A DNA stretch of 64,000 nt from Turicibacter bilis (GCF_024499055.1 NZ_CP071249.1:2225001-2289000); one strand, 5' to 3'; positions 8,510 to 17,414 are shown, counted from the stretch's first letter. The notes: generated by a model not told the origin, from the sequence alone. Numbers and translations are program-made.

Positions 8510-8589
8510 TTGACACTAATAGGATAAAATTGGTATAAATTAAGTGAACTATCTAACGTTATTCGAAATTGTTTCGATACAGTTATTAT
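8510..8589 (+). promoter_or_regulatory. pdxS promoter region with a candidate PdxR operator
   Basis: TTGACA at 8510-8515 is followed after 18 bp by TATAAA at 8534-8539. A palindrome TCGAAA-TTG-TTTCGA (8563-8577) lies just downstream, and TATTAT at 8584-8589 could be a second -10. The palindrome sits in the 132-bp gap between divergent pdxR and pdxS, so it is a candidate operator; binding is inferred. Confidence 0.5.
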
Positions 8590-8625
8590 AGGAGATAGTA
8601 AACATAATGTAAAGGGGTTTGAAAA

Positions 8626-9504
8626 ATGAATGATCGTTATCAATTAAATAAAAACTTGGCTCAGATGTTAAAGGGTGGAGTTATCATGGATGTTGTAAAT
8701 GTTGAAGAAGCAAAAATTGCTGAGGCAGCAGGAGCAGTGGCTGTTATGGCTTTAGAACGAGTTCCATCTGATATTCGTAAACAAGGTGGAGTTGCACGAA
8801 TGTCAGATCCTAAAATGATTCGTGAAATTCAGGAAGCAGTTAGTATTCCTGTTATGGCGAAAGTACGTATTGGCCATTTGGTTGAGGCGCAAATTTTAGA
8901 AGCGTTAGAAATTGACTATATTGATGAAAGTGAAGTTTTAACACCAGCAGATGATGAATTCCATATTGATAAAACTGAATTCGATGTTCCATTTGTTTGT
9001 GGAGCTAAAAACTTAGGAGAAGCATTACGACGTATTGGGGAAGGTGCGTCAATGATTCGTACAAAAGGTGAGGCTGGAACAGGAAATGTTGTTGAAGCGG
9101 TTCGTCATATGCGTACAATGAATAAAGAAATTCGTGAAATTCAAGCAGCTAGTAAGCAAGAATTAATGACTATTGCTAAAAATATGGGGACACCATATGA
9201 TTTAGTTTGCTACGTTCATGAACATGGAAAGTTACCAGTTGTAAACTTTGCAGCGGGAGGAATCGCGACACCTGCCGATGCAGCATTAATGATGCAATTA
9301 GGATGTGACGGTGTCTTTGTAGGGTCTGGGATTTTTAAATCTGATAATCCACAAAAACGTGCAGAGGCAATTGTGAAAGCAACAACCTACTATAATGATC
9401 CTAAAGTGATTGCAGAGGTTTCAGAAGGTTTAGGAGAAGCAATGAGTGGAATTGATGTTCGTCAATTACCAGAACATGAGCAATATGCAAAACGAGGATG
9501 GTAA
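8626..9504 (+). CDS. pdxS: Pyridoxal 5'-phosphate synthase subunit PdxS
   Basis: A 292-residue (beta/alpha)8 enzyme that condenses ribose 5-phosphate, glyceraldehyde 3-phosphate and ammonia into PLP. The two catalytic lysines are visible in VMAKVRIGH and [10 protein letters not shown]. The sequence is highly conserved from [10 protein letters not shown] to the C-terminal RGW. A GGGG-rich ribosome site precedes ATG 8626. It is followed directly by pdxT, which supplies ammonia, and faces away from its likely regulator pdxR. Confidence 0.98.
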   Translation: MNDRYQLNKNLAQMLKGGVIMDVVNVEEAKIAEAAGAVAVMALERVPSDIRKQGGVARMSDPKMIREIQEAVSIPVMAKVRIGHLVEAQILEALEIDYIDESEVLTPADDEFHIDKTEFDVPFVCGAKNLGEALRRIGEGASMIRTKGEAGTGNVVEAVRHMRTMNKEIREIQAASKQELMTIAKNMGTPYDLVCYVHEHGKLPVVNFAAGGIATPADAALMMQLGCDGVFVGSGIFKSDNPQKRAEAIVKATTYYNDPKVIAEVSEGLGEAMSGIDVRQLPEHEQYAKRGW

Positions 9505-9505
9505 G

Positions 9506-10087
9506 ATGATAAAGGTAGGAGTATTAGCAATTCAAGGGGCTGTTGCTGAGCATCTCGAGTTATTAAATCAAATCCCAGATGTATGTGCTCAGGAAGTTAA
9601 ATACCTTGATGAACTTAATGAAATCGATGGCTTAATTATTCCAGGTGGAGAAAGTACGGCTATTGGACGGTTATTAAGAGATTTTAACTTATTACAACCA
9701 TTAAAGGAGCGAATACTAAATGGAATGCCTGTGTGGGGAACATGTGCGGGAATGATTTTATTGGCTAAATCTTTAGAAAATGACCCGACCGTTCATCTTG
9801 GAGTCATGGATATTACTGTTGAGCGAAACGCGTATGGAAGACAATTAGGAAGCTTTACAACAGAAGTTGAGATAGAAAAGATTTCTTCGAATAAAATCCC
9901 TTTAGTTTTTATTCGAGCGCCATATGTTACTCAGGTAAAATCTGATGTTGACATTTTATTAGAAGTCAATGATCATATTGTAGCTTGTCAACAAAAGCAA
10001 ATGTTAGCAACTTCATTTCATCCAGAGTTAACAAAAGATACAAGTTTTCATCGCTATTTTATAAATATGATTAAGCAAAAAGCCTAG
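9506..10087 (+). CDS. pdxT: Pyridoxal 5'-phosphate synthase glutaminase PdxT
   Basis: A 193-residue class I glutamine amidotransferase. It shows MIKVGVLAIQGAVAEH at the start, GGESTAIG, the nucleophile Cys in WGTCAGMI and the His/Glu pair in SFHPEL. It releases ammonia from glutamine and channels it to PdxS in the 24-subunit PLP synthase. The start ATG lies one base after the pdxS stop, with GAGG at 9494-9497 as ribosome site. A longer in-frame reading from 9446 would only overlap pdxS. A terminator overlaps its stop codon. Confidence 0.97.
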   Translation: MIKVGVLAIQGAVAEHLELLNQIPDVCAQEVKYLDELNEIDGLIIPGGESTAIGRLLRDFNLLQPLKERILNGMPVWGTCAGMILLAKSLENDPTVHLGVMDITVERNAYGRQLGSFTTEVEIEKISSNKIPLVFIRAPYVTQVKSDVDILLEVNDHIVACQQKQMLATSFHPELTKDTSFHRYFINMIKQKA

Positions 10088-10112
10088 AGAAATAATCTTT
10101 AGGCTTTTTTAG
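10077..10112 (+). terminator. Terminator of pdxST
   Basis: AAAAAGCCTA (10077-10086) pairs with TAGGCTTTTT (10100-10109), with a T-tract. The stem includes the pdxT stop codon. Confidence 0.9.
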
Positions 10113-10178
10113 ATTGGAGAATAGATTTGAAAGATAACTAAATACTAATAATATCTATAAAGAAAGTAAGTGACAAAT

Positions 10179-10586
10179 ATGAGACAATTTGTTGGGAAGC
10201 TTGCGTTTTGTTTAGTTTTTATTTTTTTAATGATATTAGCTATTTTAGAACATGAAGCGATTCAACCGGTTATGAGTCAGGCTGTTTCAGAATTTCCTTC
10301 AATCCAGTATATTTCTCAAAAAGAGGCTGAACAGTTAATTACTAAGACAAAAGGGATTGTCATTATTGATGTTAGAAATAATACGGAATACATTCAATCT
10401 CATTTAGAAAATGCAGTTAATATTCCAATGCGAGAACTTAATGAGCACCTTCCTGAATTGGAAAAGTATAAAGATAAACCTATTGTTATTTATTGTGATA
10501 AAGGTTATCGTAGTAAAACTGTAGCCATTCAATTAGAAGCTTTAGGCTTTAAAAGGTTATATGTTATAGAGGATGGTATTGGATAA
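10179..10586 (+). CDS. Membrane-anchored rhodanese-like protein
   Basis: About 135 residues with an N-terminal membrane anchor (LAFCLVFIFLMILAIL) followed by one rhodanese domain. The domain contains VIIDVRNNTEYIQSHLENAVNIP and an active-site loop starting at Cys in YCDKGYRS. Such proteins carry sulfane sulfur or act in redox chemistry; the acceptor here is unknown. The anchor implies the domain is membrane-bound, probably outside the cytoplasm. The ribosome site is weak. ATG 10179 is preferred over GTG 10170, which is too close to AGAAAG. Confidence 0.85.
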   Translation: MRQFVGKLAFCLVFIFLMILAILEHEAIQPVMSQAVSEFPSIQYISQKEAEQLITKTKGIVIIDVRNNTEYIQSHLENAVNIPMRELNEHLPELEKYKDKPIVIYCDKGYRSKTVAIQLEALGFKRLYVIEDGIG

Positions 10587-10646
10587 AAGTATCTCTTTGT
10601 TTAAAGAAGGGATTGAAGAGGTAATTCTTATCGAATTTAAAAGACT

Positions 10647-10698
10647 AAAAAAACCTGAGAAAATAGGCCACTTTGGTGTTTTTTACTCAGGTTTTTTT
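10647..10698 (+). terminator. Terminator after the rhodanese gene
   Basis: AAAAAACCTGAG (10647-10658) pairs with CTCAGGTTTTTT (10686-10697) around a long loop. Confidence 0.8.
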
Positions 10699-10748
10699 AT
10701 GTTTTTATGATTTTTAAGATGAAAACTTAATGGTATACTCTTTGGCAT

Positions 10749-10781
10749 CATCCTCTATGTAAGAGGTGCTTTTTTTAGGTT
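10749..10781 (+). terminator. Second, weaker terminator-like hairpin
   Basis: CCTCT-ATGTA-AGAGG is followed by TGC and T7. It lies in the 294-bp gap between the rhodanese and the spore-coat genes. I see no convincing promoter in the rest of that gap. Confidence 0.5.
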
Positions 10782-10880
10782 TTAACTTTTTAAATAAAAT
10801 AAGAAAATAACCCTAACAAAATTTGAAGTTATTAATATATTATACTGTAAGCTCAAAGGAAAAGGAAAGGAGGCGGTGAA

Positions 10881-11168
10881 ATGGAAAGATGGAATTCTTA
10901 TAATGTAGAAAATAATGTGAACGAAATCAAAACATTTGATCCTTCCGTTCAAACATTTGAGCCTACTCAGAATGAATTACTAGAAGTCAAACATTCTGAC
11001 TCTATAAGATGTGACATTCCAGTTATCGTAACAAGAGTTGAACATCATTATTACTATCATCAGTATATTTACAAACCAATCAAACAAAGAGAGGTACATT
11101 ATTATCATCATGGTCAACGGCAAATGAAAAATCTTTGTCAGAAAGGTCAATTTATTGATGAGCAATAA
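10881..11168 (+). CDS. Small His/Tyr-rich protein, CotD-like spore coat candidate
   Basis: A 95-residue protein without signal peptide or membrane segment. The centre reads IRCDIPVIVTRVEHHYYYHQ followed by further His/Tyr pairs. This resembles CotD-type coat proteins, in which a Cys-x-x-x-proline-hydrophobic stretch is followed by a His/Tyr-rich strip. A strong AAAGGAGG site precedes the ATG. The next gene, 41 bp downstream, is a larger Cys-rich protein of similar plan, so both are likely coat components made late in sporulation. Similarity is of pattern, not of close sequence. Confidence 0.55.
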   Translation: MERWNSYNVENNVNEIKTFDPSVQTFEPTQNELLEVKHSDSIRCDIPVIVTRVEHHYYYHQYIYKPIKQREVHYYHHGQRQMKNLCQKGQFIDEQ

Positions 11169-11209
11169 TCGCAGAAAATATATTATTGACATTAAAGGAG
11201 ACATAAATT

Positions 11210-11695
11210 ATGAAACAATATGGTTATTCACGTTGCATGGATAAAGAAGAAAAATGGTATCCAGAAGAAAAAGAAGATAGATACTTCGAAAAAGACGATG
11301 ACTACTTCGATAAAAAAGAAAAATGTTTTGATAAAAAAGAAAAATGCTTTGACAAAGAAGATGACTACTTCGAAGAAGAAAAATGTCAATGCAAAAAACA
11401 ACGTCGTGAAAAAGAATGCGAACGCAAAGAAAGATGCAAAGTTGTTGTTGAACCGACTGTTTATTGCAAAGAAGAAAAATCTTTCCGTCATTGTGTAAAA
11501 CACATTGTACCAGTTGTTTGCAAAGAAGTTGAAAATCATCATTTTGATCATGAATATGTAATTGAGAAAAAAGTTATTAAAGAAAAAAATCGTTATGATC
11601 ATGGTCGTCGCAATGAAGACTGGTGTAAACTTGCTGGATGTGGCCGTGAACGTGAACGCGAATACGATCGTAAAGACGATTGTGATTGCGAATAA
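11210..11695 (+). CDS. Cys-rich, highly charged CotD-like spore coat protein
   Basis: A 161-residue protein made largely of Lys, Glu, Asp, Arg and Tyr with 14 cysteines. The N-terminal third repeats the unit FDKKEKC, encoded by a near-exact 24-bp tandem repeat around 11310-11350. The middle segment VVVEPTVYCKEEKSFRHC and HIVPVVCKEVENHHFDHEY follows the CotD plan (Cys pair, I-V-P-V, His/Phe strip). The composition suggests disulfide or tyrosine cross-linking in the coat. It follows the 95-residue relative and ends at a terminator, so the pair is one operon. Confidence 0.6.
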   Translation: MKQYGYSRCMDKEEKWYPEEKEDRYFEKDDDYFDKKEKCFDKKEKCFDKEDDYFEEEKCQCKKQRREKECERKERCKVVVEPTVYCKEEKSFRHCVKHIVPVVCKEVENHHFDHEYVIEKKVIKEKNRYDHGRRNEDWCKLAGCGREREREYDRKDDCDCE

Positions 11696-11715
11696 TCTGC
11701 TCTCTTATTCAATTT

Positions 11716-11748
11716 AAGACTGGACCGACTCGGTTCAGTCTTTTCTTT
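11716..11748 (+). terminator. Terminator of the CotD-like pair
   Basis: GACTGGACCG pairs with CGGTTCAGTC (one G-T pair) and is followed by TTTTCTTTT. Confidence 0.85.
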
Positions 11749-11926
11749 TGTTTAATTAAAAAGTCATTCATTTGGTTTGATTAATATATAAGCAAGGATC
11801 AATTTTTTCCATTTTGAAAAATTGGTTGGTTTTATTGTGAGACTGTGTAAATTTTTTAATTCTGATGTGGTAAATGGAAGCTATTCATCTGTTTCTATAT
11901 AGATAGTATTAAATTTATCTTCCTAA

Positions 11927-11956
11927 TAAAAAAAGCAAATGGAATCCCCATTTGCT
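11927..11956 (-). terminator. Terminator of the hemolysin III gene
   Basis: AGCAAATGG (11934-11942) pairs with CCATTTGCT (11948-11956). On the minus strand a T7 tract follows. The stem overlaps the stop codon. Confidence 0.85.
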
Positions 11957-12602
11957 AGATAACATATAGATAAATGCAAAGGAAATGATAGAGACTACCG
12001 AGCAAGATGAAAATATGAAAAATCTCGTGGAAACCTAAATGCTTAAAAGTAAGACATTTTGGTTTAATGGCATAGATGATTCCGCCAATCGTATATAGAA
12101 CGCCTCCAATAATTAAGAGGAATAGGCCAGGACCACTTAATGAAGTAAGCAGCGGCTTAAATACAAATACAGCTAGCCATCCCATAACAATATAGATAGA
12201 TGTGGATAGTGTACGAGGACAATTAAACCAAGCAAGCTTGAAAATAATCCCACAAATCGCAATTAAAGTGACAATACTGAATAGAATCCATCCTGATTTC
12301 CCATTCAATGCAATTAAGCAAAAAGGAGTATATGAACCAGCAATTAAAACAAAGATCATACTGTGGTCAAGCCTTTGTAAAAAGTTAATGACTGTATCTG
12401 AAGAGATGACCATATGATAAGTAGCTGATGTTGCATAAAGTAAAATCATACTAACCCCAAAAATGGTAACCGCGATTAATCCAATAACGGTTGGATTATC
12501 CAATGCGACCTTAACAATCATCGCAATTAAGGCGATCAAAGATAAAATAGCTCCTGCTAAATGGGTCAATCCATTAATTGGCTCCCTAATGAAATTGTTC
12601 AT
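11955..12602 (-). CDS. Hemolysin III family (PAQR-like) membrane protein
   Basis: A 215-residue protein with seven predicted membrane segments. Family landmarks are visible: NGLTHLAGAI near the start, YATSATYHM, LDHSMIFVLIAGSYTPF and the C-terminal GFHEIFHIFILLGSLYHF, whose His residues form the metal site of PAQR proteins. The function in bacteria is poorly defined (membrane homeostasis, hydrolase-like). The start is set by GGAGGATTAGTT before ATG 12602. Twelve extra upstream codons would precede the ribosome site and are excluded. Confidence 0.9.
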   Translation of the reverse strand: MNNFIREPINGLTHLAGAILSLIALIAMIVKVALDNPTVIGLIAVTIFGVSMILLYATSATYHMVISSDTVINFLQRLDHSMIFVLIAGSYTPFCLIALNGKSGWILFSIVTLIAICGIIFKLAWFNCPRTLSTSIYIVMGWLAVFVFKPLLTSLSGPGLFLLIIGGVLYTIGGIIYAIKPKCLTFKHLGFHEIFHIFILLGSLYHFLCIYLYVI

Positions 12603-12979
12603 AACTAATCCTCCAAACTGTATTATATAGTATTTCAAACTAGATAATGAGATATTAAAATTATATGCCTAACTTAAAGGGGTGTCAACAATCTTTCGTA
12701 TGAAATATTTAAAGAGAAGTAATTGATTTATTAATTGTTCATTTCATAATCTCATAGGCAAAAGAATGACCGATGAAAAGGGAAATATTAATCATAATTT
12801 TTACAAAGAATCAAAGTATTATAAGCAAAAAATGTGAATACATTTATTTGGAAAAATAGTACCGTTTTTAGCGAAAGTCCTGTGATTTATAAGTGGAGAA
12901 TAAAAGGATAATTTGATAAAATGGGGGAGTAGGGTAGACTTTTAGACATAATACCTAATAGGTAGGAGTGGAGGATTCT
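12603..12979. other. Intergenic stretch between hlyIII-like and cyuA
   Basis: A 377-bp A/T-rich gap between divergent genes. It must hold both promoters, but I see no clear -35/-10 pair. No small reading frame, terminator or known riboswitch motif is evident. Confidence 0.5.
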
Positions 12980-14260
12980 ATGGCCGTAACAAAGGAAACT
13001 TATCAAGCATATTTTACAATTTTAAAAGAAGAATTAGTTCCTGCTTTAGGTTGTACAGAGCCGATTGCAATTGCTTATGCCAGTGCAAAAGCAAGAGAAA
13101 TTTTAGGTGATTTCCCAGAGCAGATTATTATTGAATGTAGTGGGAATATAATTAAAAATGCTAGATCAGTTGTCGTACCAAATACCGGAAACTTAACAGG
13201 GATTGAAGCAAGTGCCATTACCGGCGCAGTTGCTGGAGATTCATCAAAAGGATTAGAAGTTATTGAAAATGTTAATGAAGAACAAATTAAACAAGTTGCA
13301 TCACTATTAGAAGCTAAGTTATGTAAAGTTAAATTAATTGAAAATGATGCAAATTTACATATTATTGTAAAGATGATAAACGGCGATCAGTCGTCATTAG
13401 TTGAGTTAATTCATACGCATACTAATATTAGTCGTTTAGAGAAAAATGGAGAAGTCTTACTAGAAAAATCTTTTAATAAAGAAGATTTTAATTCTGCCTT
13501 AGCTGACCGTTCCGTTTTAAATATTGCAGATATTTTAGAATTTGCGCAAACCGTTGATTTAACAGACTTAAAGGATATGTTAGAACAACAAATTAACTAT
13601 AATTTAGCGATTGCTGAAGAAGGATTAAAAAATGAATATGGTGTCAATGTGGGGCAAATGATTTTAGATTGCTACGGTGATGACGTCAAATCTAAAATGA
13701 AAGCTTATGCGGCAGCGGGATCAGATGCTCGTATGTGTGGATGTAGTTTACCAGTTATGACGACATCAGGAAGTGGAAATCAAGGAATGACAGCTTCCTT
13801 ACCAACAATCATTTATGCTAAGGATAAAGGATTAACAGAGGATGAGATGTATCGTGCATTAATTTTAGCGAGTTTAGTAACCATTCATCAAAAAACATTT
13901 ATTGGTCGTTTATCCGCCTATTGTGGCGCTGTAAGTGCAGCTTGTGGAAGTGGCGCGGCTTTAACATACATGAAAGGTGGAACACTTGAACAAATCGAAA
14001 ATACGATTACAAATACATTAGCGAATATCGCAGGAATTGTTTGTGATGGGGCTAAGGCTTCATGCGCAGCTAAAATTGCCTCAAGTTTAGATGCTGCAAT
14101 TATGGGCCATTATTTAGCAATGCGTGGGGTTGCTTTTGATGAGAAATGTGGAATGGTTCAATCAACAATTGAACAAACCATTGAAGCATATGGACGTTTA
14201 GGACGAGAAGGAATGAAACAAACGGATATTGAAGTATTAAATATCATGCTAGAAAAATAA
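12980..14260 (+). CDS. cyuA: L-cysteine desulfidase family protein (CyuA/YhaM, UPF0597)
   Basis: A 426-residue enzyme of the UPF0597 family related to the alpha chain of iron-sulfur L-serine dehydratase. It carries the signature ELVPALGCTEPIAIAYA near the N-terminus and conserved cysteines further on (MCGCSLPV, CGAVSAACGSGAA, VCDGAKASCAAKIASS) that fit a 4Fe-4S cluster. Family knowledge: CyuA degrades L-cysteine to pyruvate, ammonia and sulfide under anaerobic conditions. ATG 12980 with GGAGG 5 bp upstream is preferred over GTG 12968. It is monocistronic, with its own terminator. Confidence 0.88.
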   Translation: MAVTKETYQAYFTILKEELVPALGCTEPIAIAYASAKAREILGDFPEQIIIECSGNIIKNARSVVVPNTGNLTGIEASAITGAVAGDSSKGLEVIENVNEEQIKQVASLLEAKLCKVKLIENDANLHIIVKMINGDQSSLVELIHTHTNISRLEKNGEVLLEKSFNKEDFNSALADRSVLNIADILEFAQTVDLTDLKDMLEQQINYNLAIAEEGLKNEYGVNVGQMILDCYGDDVKSKMKAYAAAGSDARMCGCSLPVMTTSGSGNQGMTASLPTIIYAKDKGLTEDEMYRALILASLVTIHQKTFIGRLSAYCGAVSAACGSGAALTYMKGGTLEQIENTITNTLANIAGIVCDGAKASCAAKIASSLDAAIMGHYLAMRGVAFDEKCGMVQSTIEQTIEAYGRLGREGMKQTDIEVLNIMLEK

Positions 14261-14265
14261 ATAAG

Positions 14266-14302
14266 AAAAGGACACTAAATAATAAGTTTAGTGTCCTTTT
14301 GT
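14266..14302 (+). terminator. Terminator of cyuA
   Basis: A perfect 14-bp stem, AAAAGGACACTAAA (14266-14279) with its complement at 14287-14300. Confidence 0.92.
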
Positions 14303-14361
14303 TCTATTTAAGTAAAAAAGTCATATGATTATTGTAAGGACATATAGGAGGGGGACATATA

Positions 14362-15771
14362 ATGTTAAATGCCTTATTACCTTATATCGGGTGGATTGTG
14401 CTAGCAGCTGTAGCTATCATTATTTTATTGATGTTGTGGAAAAAGGCACCACAGGATAAAGCGATTGTTGTCACTGGATTAAAGCGTCGTGTGATTAGTG
14501 GGAGTGGAGGAATTGTCATTCCTTATCTTGAACAAACGTCACGTATTTCTTTAGAAAATATTAAGGTAGAAGTTAAAACACATGAATCATTAGATAGTAA
14601 TGGGGTTCCAATTGATACAGATGGGGTCGCTATTATTAAAGTCAATTCGGATCCTAAAAGTGTTTTATTAGCCGTAGAGCAGTTTAACACGGGTCGTGAA
14701 AAAGAAACGATTAATGTCATTAAAGAAACGGTACAAGATGTATTAGAGGGAAAACTACGTGAAATTGTCTCTAAAATGACGATTGAGGAAATTTATAAAG
14801 ATCGCGAAATGTTTGCAAATGAAGTGGAGAATGTTGCCAAGGCTGATCTCGATAAGATGGGGCTTGAGATTAAAACATTTACAATCCGTGACATTGATGA
14901 TACCAAAGGATATTTAACAGCATTAGGAGCAAAACAAATTGCTGAAGTGAAGAAAAATGCAGCGATTGCTGAAGCAGAGGCTGAACGAGATCGTATGCAA
15001 AAAACATCAGAAGCAAAACGACTAGGGACTGAGGCACAATTAAAAGCTGAAACTGAGATTGCATTAGCAAAAAAAGAAAAAGAATTACGTGTCCAAGCTT
15101 ATAAAGAAGAGGAGCAAAAAGCCCAAGCGAAAGCTGATTATGCTTATGAAGTGGAACAAAATATTGTGAAAAAGAGCGTCATTGAAGCATTAAAAAATAC
15201 ACAGTTATTTGAAGAGCAACGTCAAACGGAAATCGCGATGCAACAAGCAATCAAACAAGAAAAAGAACTTGAAGCAACTGTTAAAAAAGTTGCAGAGGCT
15301 CAAAAATATAAAGAACAACAAGAAGCGGATGCACAACGTTATGCTATCATCAAAAATGCAGAAGCGGAGGCAGAATCAATTCGAATTAAAGGTGCTGCTG
15401 AAGCAGAAGCGACTCGTGTAAAAGGTCAGGCACTTGCGGAAGCGATGAAAGCAGAGGCAGAGGCCATGCGTGAAAAAGCTGAAGCTTATAAACAATATGG
15501 AGAAGCAGCAATTGTACAGATGATTGTTGAGAAGTTACCTGATATTGCAAAAAATATCGCAGATCCATTATCGCAAACTGAGAAGATGGTCATCATTGAT
15601 AATGGTGGGGGGCACGGAGCAGCCAAAGTGACTCAAAATGTAACTAAGATGATCTCAGAAGTTCCAGAGGTGGTAGAATCTTTAACAGGAATTAATTTAA
15701 TTGATTTAATTTCTTCTTTACAAAAACCATCGACTAATGAAGATCAGATTGAAGAAAATAATCTGAACTAA
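14362..15771 (+). CDS. floT: Flotillin-like protein FloT
   Basis: A 469-residue SPFH/Band 7 protein. One N-terminal membrane segment (about residues 4-24) is followed by the SPFH domain, including KAIVVTG and the TIEEIYKDREMF helix. A long Ala/Glu/Lys-rich coiled coil (about residues 190-390) and the flotillin tail EAAIVQMIVEKLPDIAKNIADPLSQ follow. It scaffolds functional membrane microdomains and affects signalling and membrane fluidity. Close in layout to B. subtilis FloT (509 residues). A GGAGGGGG site precedes ATG. No yuaF-like partner is adjacent. Confidence 0.9.
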   Translation: MLNALLPYIGWIVLAAVAIIILLMLWKKAPQDKAIVVTGLKRRVISGSGGIVIPYLEQTSRISLENIKVEVKTHESLDSNGVPIDTDGVAIIKVNSDPKSVLLAVEQFNTGREKETINVIKETVQDVLEGKLREIVSKMTIEEIYKDREMFANEVENVAKADLDKMGLEIKTFTIRDIDDTKGYLTALGAKQIAEVKKNAAIAEAEAERDRMQKTSEAKRLGTEAQLKAETEIALAKKEKELRVQAYKEEEQKAQAKADYAYEVEQNIVKKSVIEALKNTQLFEEQRQTEIAMQQAIKQEKELEATVKKVAEAQKYKEQQEADAQRYAIIKNAEAEAESIRIKGAAEAEATRVKGQALAEAMKAEAEAMREKAEAYKQYGEAAIVQMIVEKLPDIAKNIADPLSQTEKMVIIDNGGGHGAAKVTQNVTKMISEVPEVVESLTGINLIDLISSLQKPSTNEDQIEENNLN

Positions 15772-15796
15772 AAGGAGCTAATATAGCTCCCTTTTT
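15771..15796 (+). terminator. Terminator of floT
   Basis: GGAGCTA-ATA-TAGCTCC (15774-15790) followed by a T-rich tract. Confidence 0.85.
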
Positions 15797-15808
15797 ATGA
15801 TGCAATGT

Positions 15809-15840
15809 CGATAGAACGATATCAAACGATATTTTTATCG
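15809..15840. repeat. Clustered CGATA boxes upstream of the VanY-type gene
   Basis: CGATA occurs at 15809, 15817 and 15827, followed by the opposite-strand ATCG at 15837-15840. The cluster lies about 100 bp upstream of the peptidase start and could be an operator. Nothing else supports this. Confidence 0.3.
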
Positions 15841-15948
15841 AAATTCGCTCTGAATAATTGTCTGATTATTGGATAATTTGAACGATTTAAACAGAATTGT
15901 GATATACTAAAATTATATAAAATATATATGGGATAGGGTTATTAATTC

Positions 15949-16845
15949 ATGGAGCGTATGAAGTTGAAGAAAAAAATGATTAAATTTGGATCTCTTTTGG
16001 GATTGTTTATTATTACAATTGGAATAAGTCTAAGTAAGAACATGACGATTTCTGGACAAAGTCGTCAAGATTCAGTCGGAAAACAATTATACTCACAATC
16101 GTTCTATCAAACGAATCAGGCAGCAACTGTAGCACACTTAGATCAACTGGCTAAAGAAAAGCTTTTAGAAGAAGAACGTTTAGCCGAGGAAAAACGACAA
16201 GAGGAACGACTAGCACAACAACAGGCTAAGTTAGACTTGGAAAGTTCGTTTTATGAAAATGTTATAACAGTCTCAAATGGAGATTCAAAACTCGTATTAG
16301 TGAATAAAAATTATGCATTAGATTCAAGTTATGCTCCAAGTGACTTAGTGCTCCCAAATGTTTTGGCACTTGGGCATGAACAAAATAAAACTATTTATTT
16401 ACGTGAAGAAGCATCACAACATCTTGAACAATTATTCAGTGCAGCAGAACAAGAAGCGGGATTAATCTTTTTAGCACGAAGTGGTTATCGTTCATACGAA
16501 ACACAAGTTTCATTATATCAACGATATGTTGATCAAAATGGGCAAGAAGCTGCGGATCGTTTTAGTGCAAGAGCAGGTCATAGCGAGCATCAAACAGGTT
16601 TAGCGATTGATGTGACAGCTGATAGTGTCAATGGACAATTAACAACGGAATTTGGTAAAACAGCTGAGGGAATTTGGCTAAAAGACAATGCACATCGATT
16701 TGGCTATATTATTCGCTATTTAGAAGGGCGAGAATCTGAAACTGGATATCAGTATGAACCTTGGCATATTCGTTATGTTGGTGTTGAAGCTGCAACGGAA
16801 ATTTATGAAAATAATTGGATTTTAGAACAATACTTAAATAAATAA
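15949..16845 (+). CDS. VanY-type D-alanyl-D-alanine carboxypeptidase (peptidase M15B)
   Basis: A 298-residue membrane-anchored cell-wall enzyme. After a basic start comes one hydrophobic anchor (about residues 11-27), a Glu/Arg/Gln-rich coiled coil (about 60-95) and the M15B domain. The zinc ligands and catalytic residues are in GHSEHQTGLAIDV and EPWHIRYVG. It removes the terminal D-Ala from peptidoglycan stem peptides. No van resistance genes are near, so it is a housekeeping carboxypeptidase. ATG 15949 is used; ATG 15958 is an alternative. A TATACT -10 at 15903-15908 lies upstream. Confidence 0.88.
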   Translation: MERMKLKKKMIKFGSLLGLFIITIGISLSKNMTISGQSRQDSVGKQLYSQSFYQTNQAATVAHLDQLAKEKLLEEERLAEEKRQEERLAQQQAKLDLESSFYENVITVSNGDSKLVLVNKNYALDSSYAPSDLVLPNVLALGHEQNKTIYLREEASQHLEQLFSAAEQEAGLIFLARSGYRSYETQVSLYQRYVDQNGQEAADRFSARAGHSEHQTGLAIDVTADSVNGQLTTEFGKTAEGIWLKDNAHRFGYIIRYLEGRESETGYQYEPWHIRYVGVEAATEIYENNWILEQYLNK

Positions 16846-16873
16846 AAGAGCTATTTTTTCATAGCTCTTTTAT
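16844..16873 (+). terminator. Terminator between the VanY-type gene and the lipoprotein remnant
   Basis: AAAAGAGCTAT (16844-16854) pairs with ATAGCTCTTTT (16861-16871). It serves both converging genes. Confidence 0.88.
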
Positions 16874-16879
16874 TTATGA

Positions 16880-17339
16880 TTATTTAACTTCTGTATTACC
16901 CATTACTTTTGATGTATTATCTAGCTTAAGACTATCTTTAGCTTGTTGTGTTTTGAAGTAGATATTTCCATCAACTAATTCAAAGTTATTATATTCCACG
17001 TAAACATCTCCTTTGAATGTTTCACCTTTGATGCGAGAGCCATCTTGTTTGAATGTAGCTTTAGTTAGGAGGCGTTAAAGTGTAAGAAGTAGTTTTAACA
17101 TGATTTTCATCTTGGTTATATAAAGCCAGTAGACGTGGAACCACTTCATCACCTTTTTTAAATGCACCTTCAAAGACTAATTCACGATCAGTTTTTAAAT
17201 CTTTAGTAATGATAACAATCCAGCTTTCTTTTACTACTTTATCAAGAGACTGATTAGTCATATTAGTATTTTTATGACTACAAGTACTAACTAAAGCTAT
17301 TAATGTCAAAAGTGTTAGAATAGTTATTTTCTTTTTCAT
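16880..17339 (-). pseudogene. Frameshifted small lipoprotein
   Basis: The 5' part (17339 to 17061) encodes a signal peptide with a lipobox-like VSTC ending at Cys20 and about 70 further residues, ending TLTPPN-stop. The sequence then continues in the +1 frame as TKATFKQDGSRIKGETFKGD and on to TSKVMGNTEVK-stop at 16880. Removing one base near 17067-17071 restores one reading frame of about 152 codons (PPTKATF). The whole span is 460 nt, one more than a multiple of three. I do not recognise the family. Either a recent frameshift or a sequence error explains it. Confidence 0.75.
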
Positions 17340-17414
17340 AACATAACTTTCCTATCATAAAGATGTTTACTTTATTAATTTAAACGTTAGTTATGAATTT
17401 ATGAAGAATAAATA

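Noticed and set aside
11228-11602. A Phe-rich 124-codon frame opposite the charged coat protein gene
   Set aside because: It is the antisense of Lys/Glu codons (AAA, GAA read as TTT, TTC), a known artefact.
12603-12979. A T-box or other riboswitch upstream of the cysteine desulfidase gene
   Set aside because: There is no T-box core sequence and no terminator before the gene.
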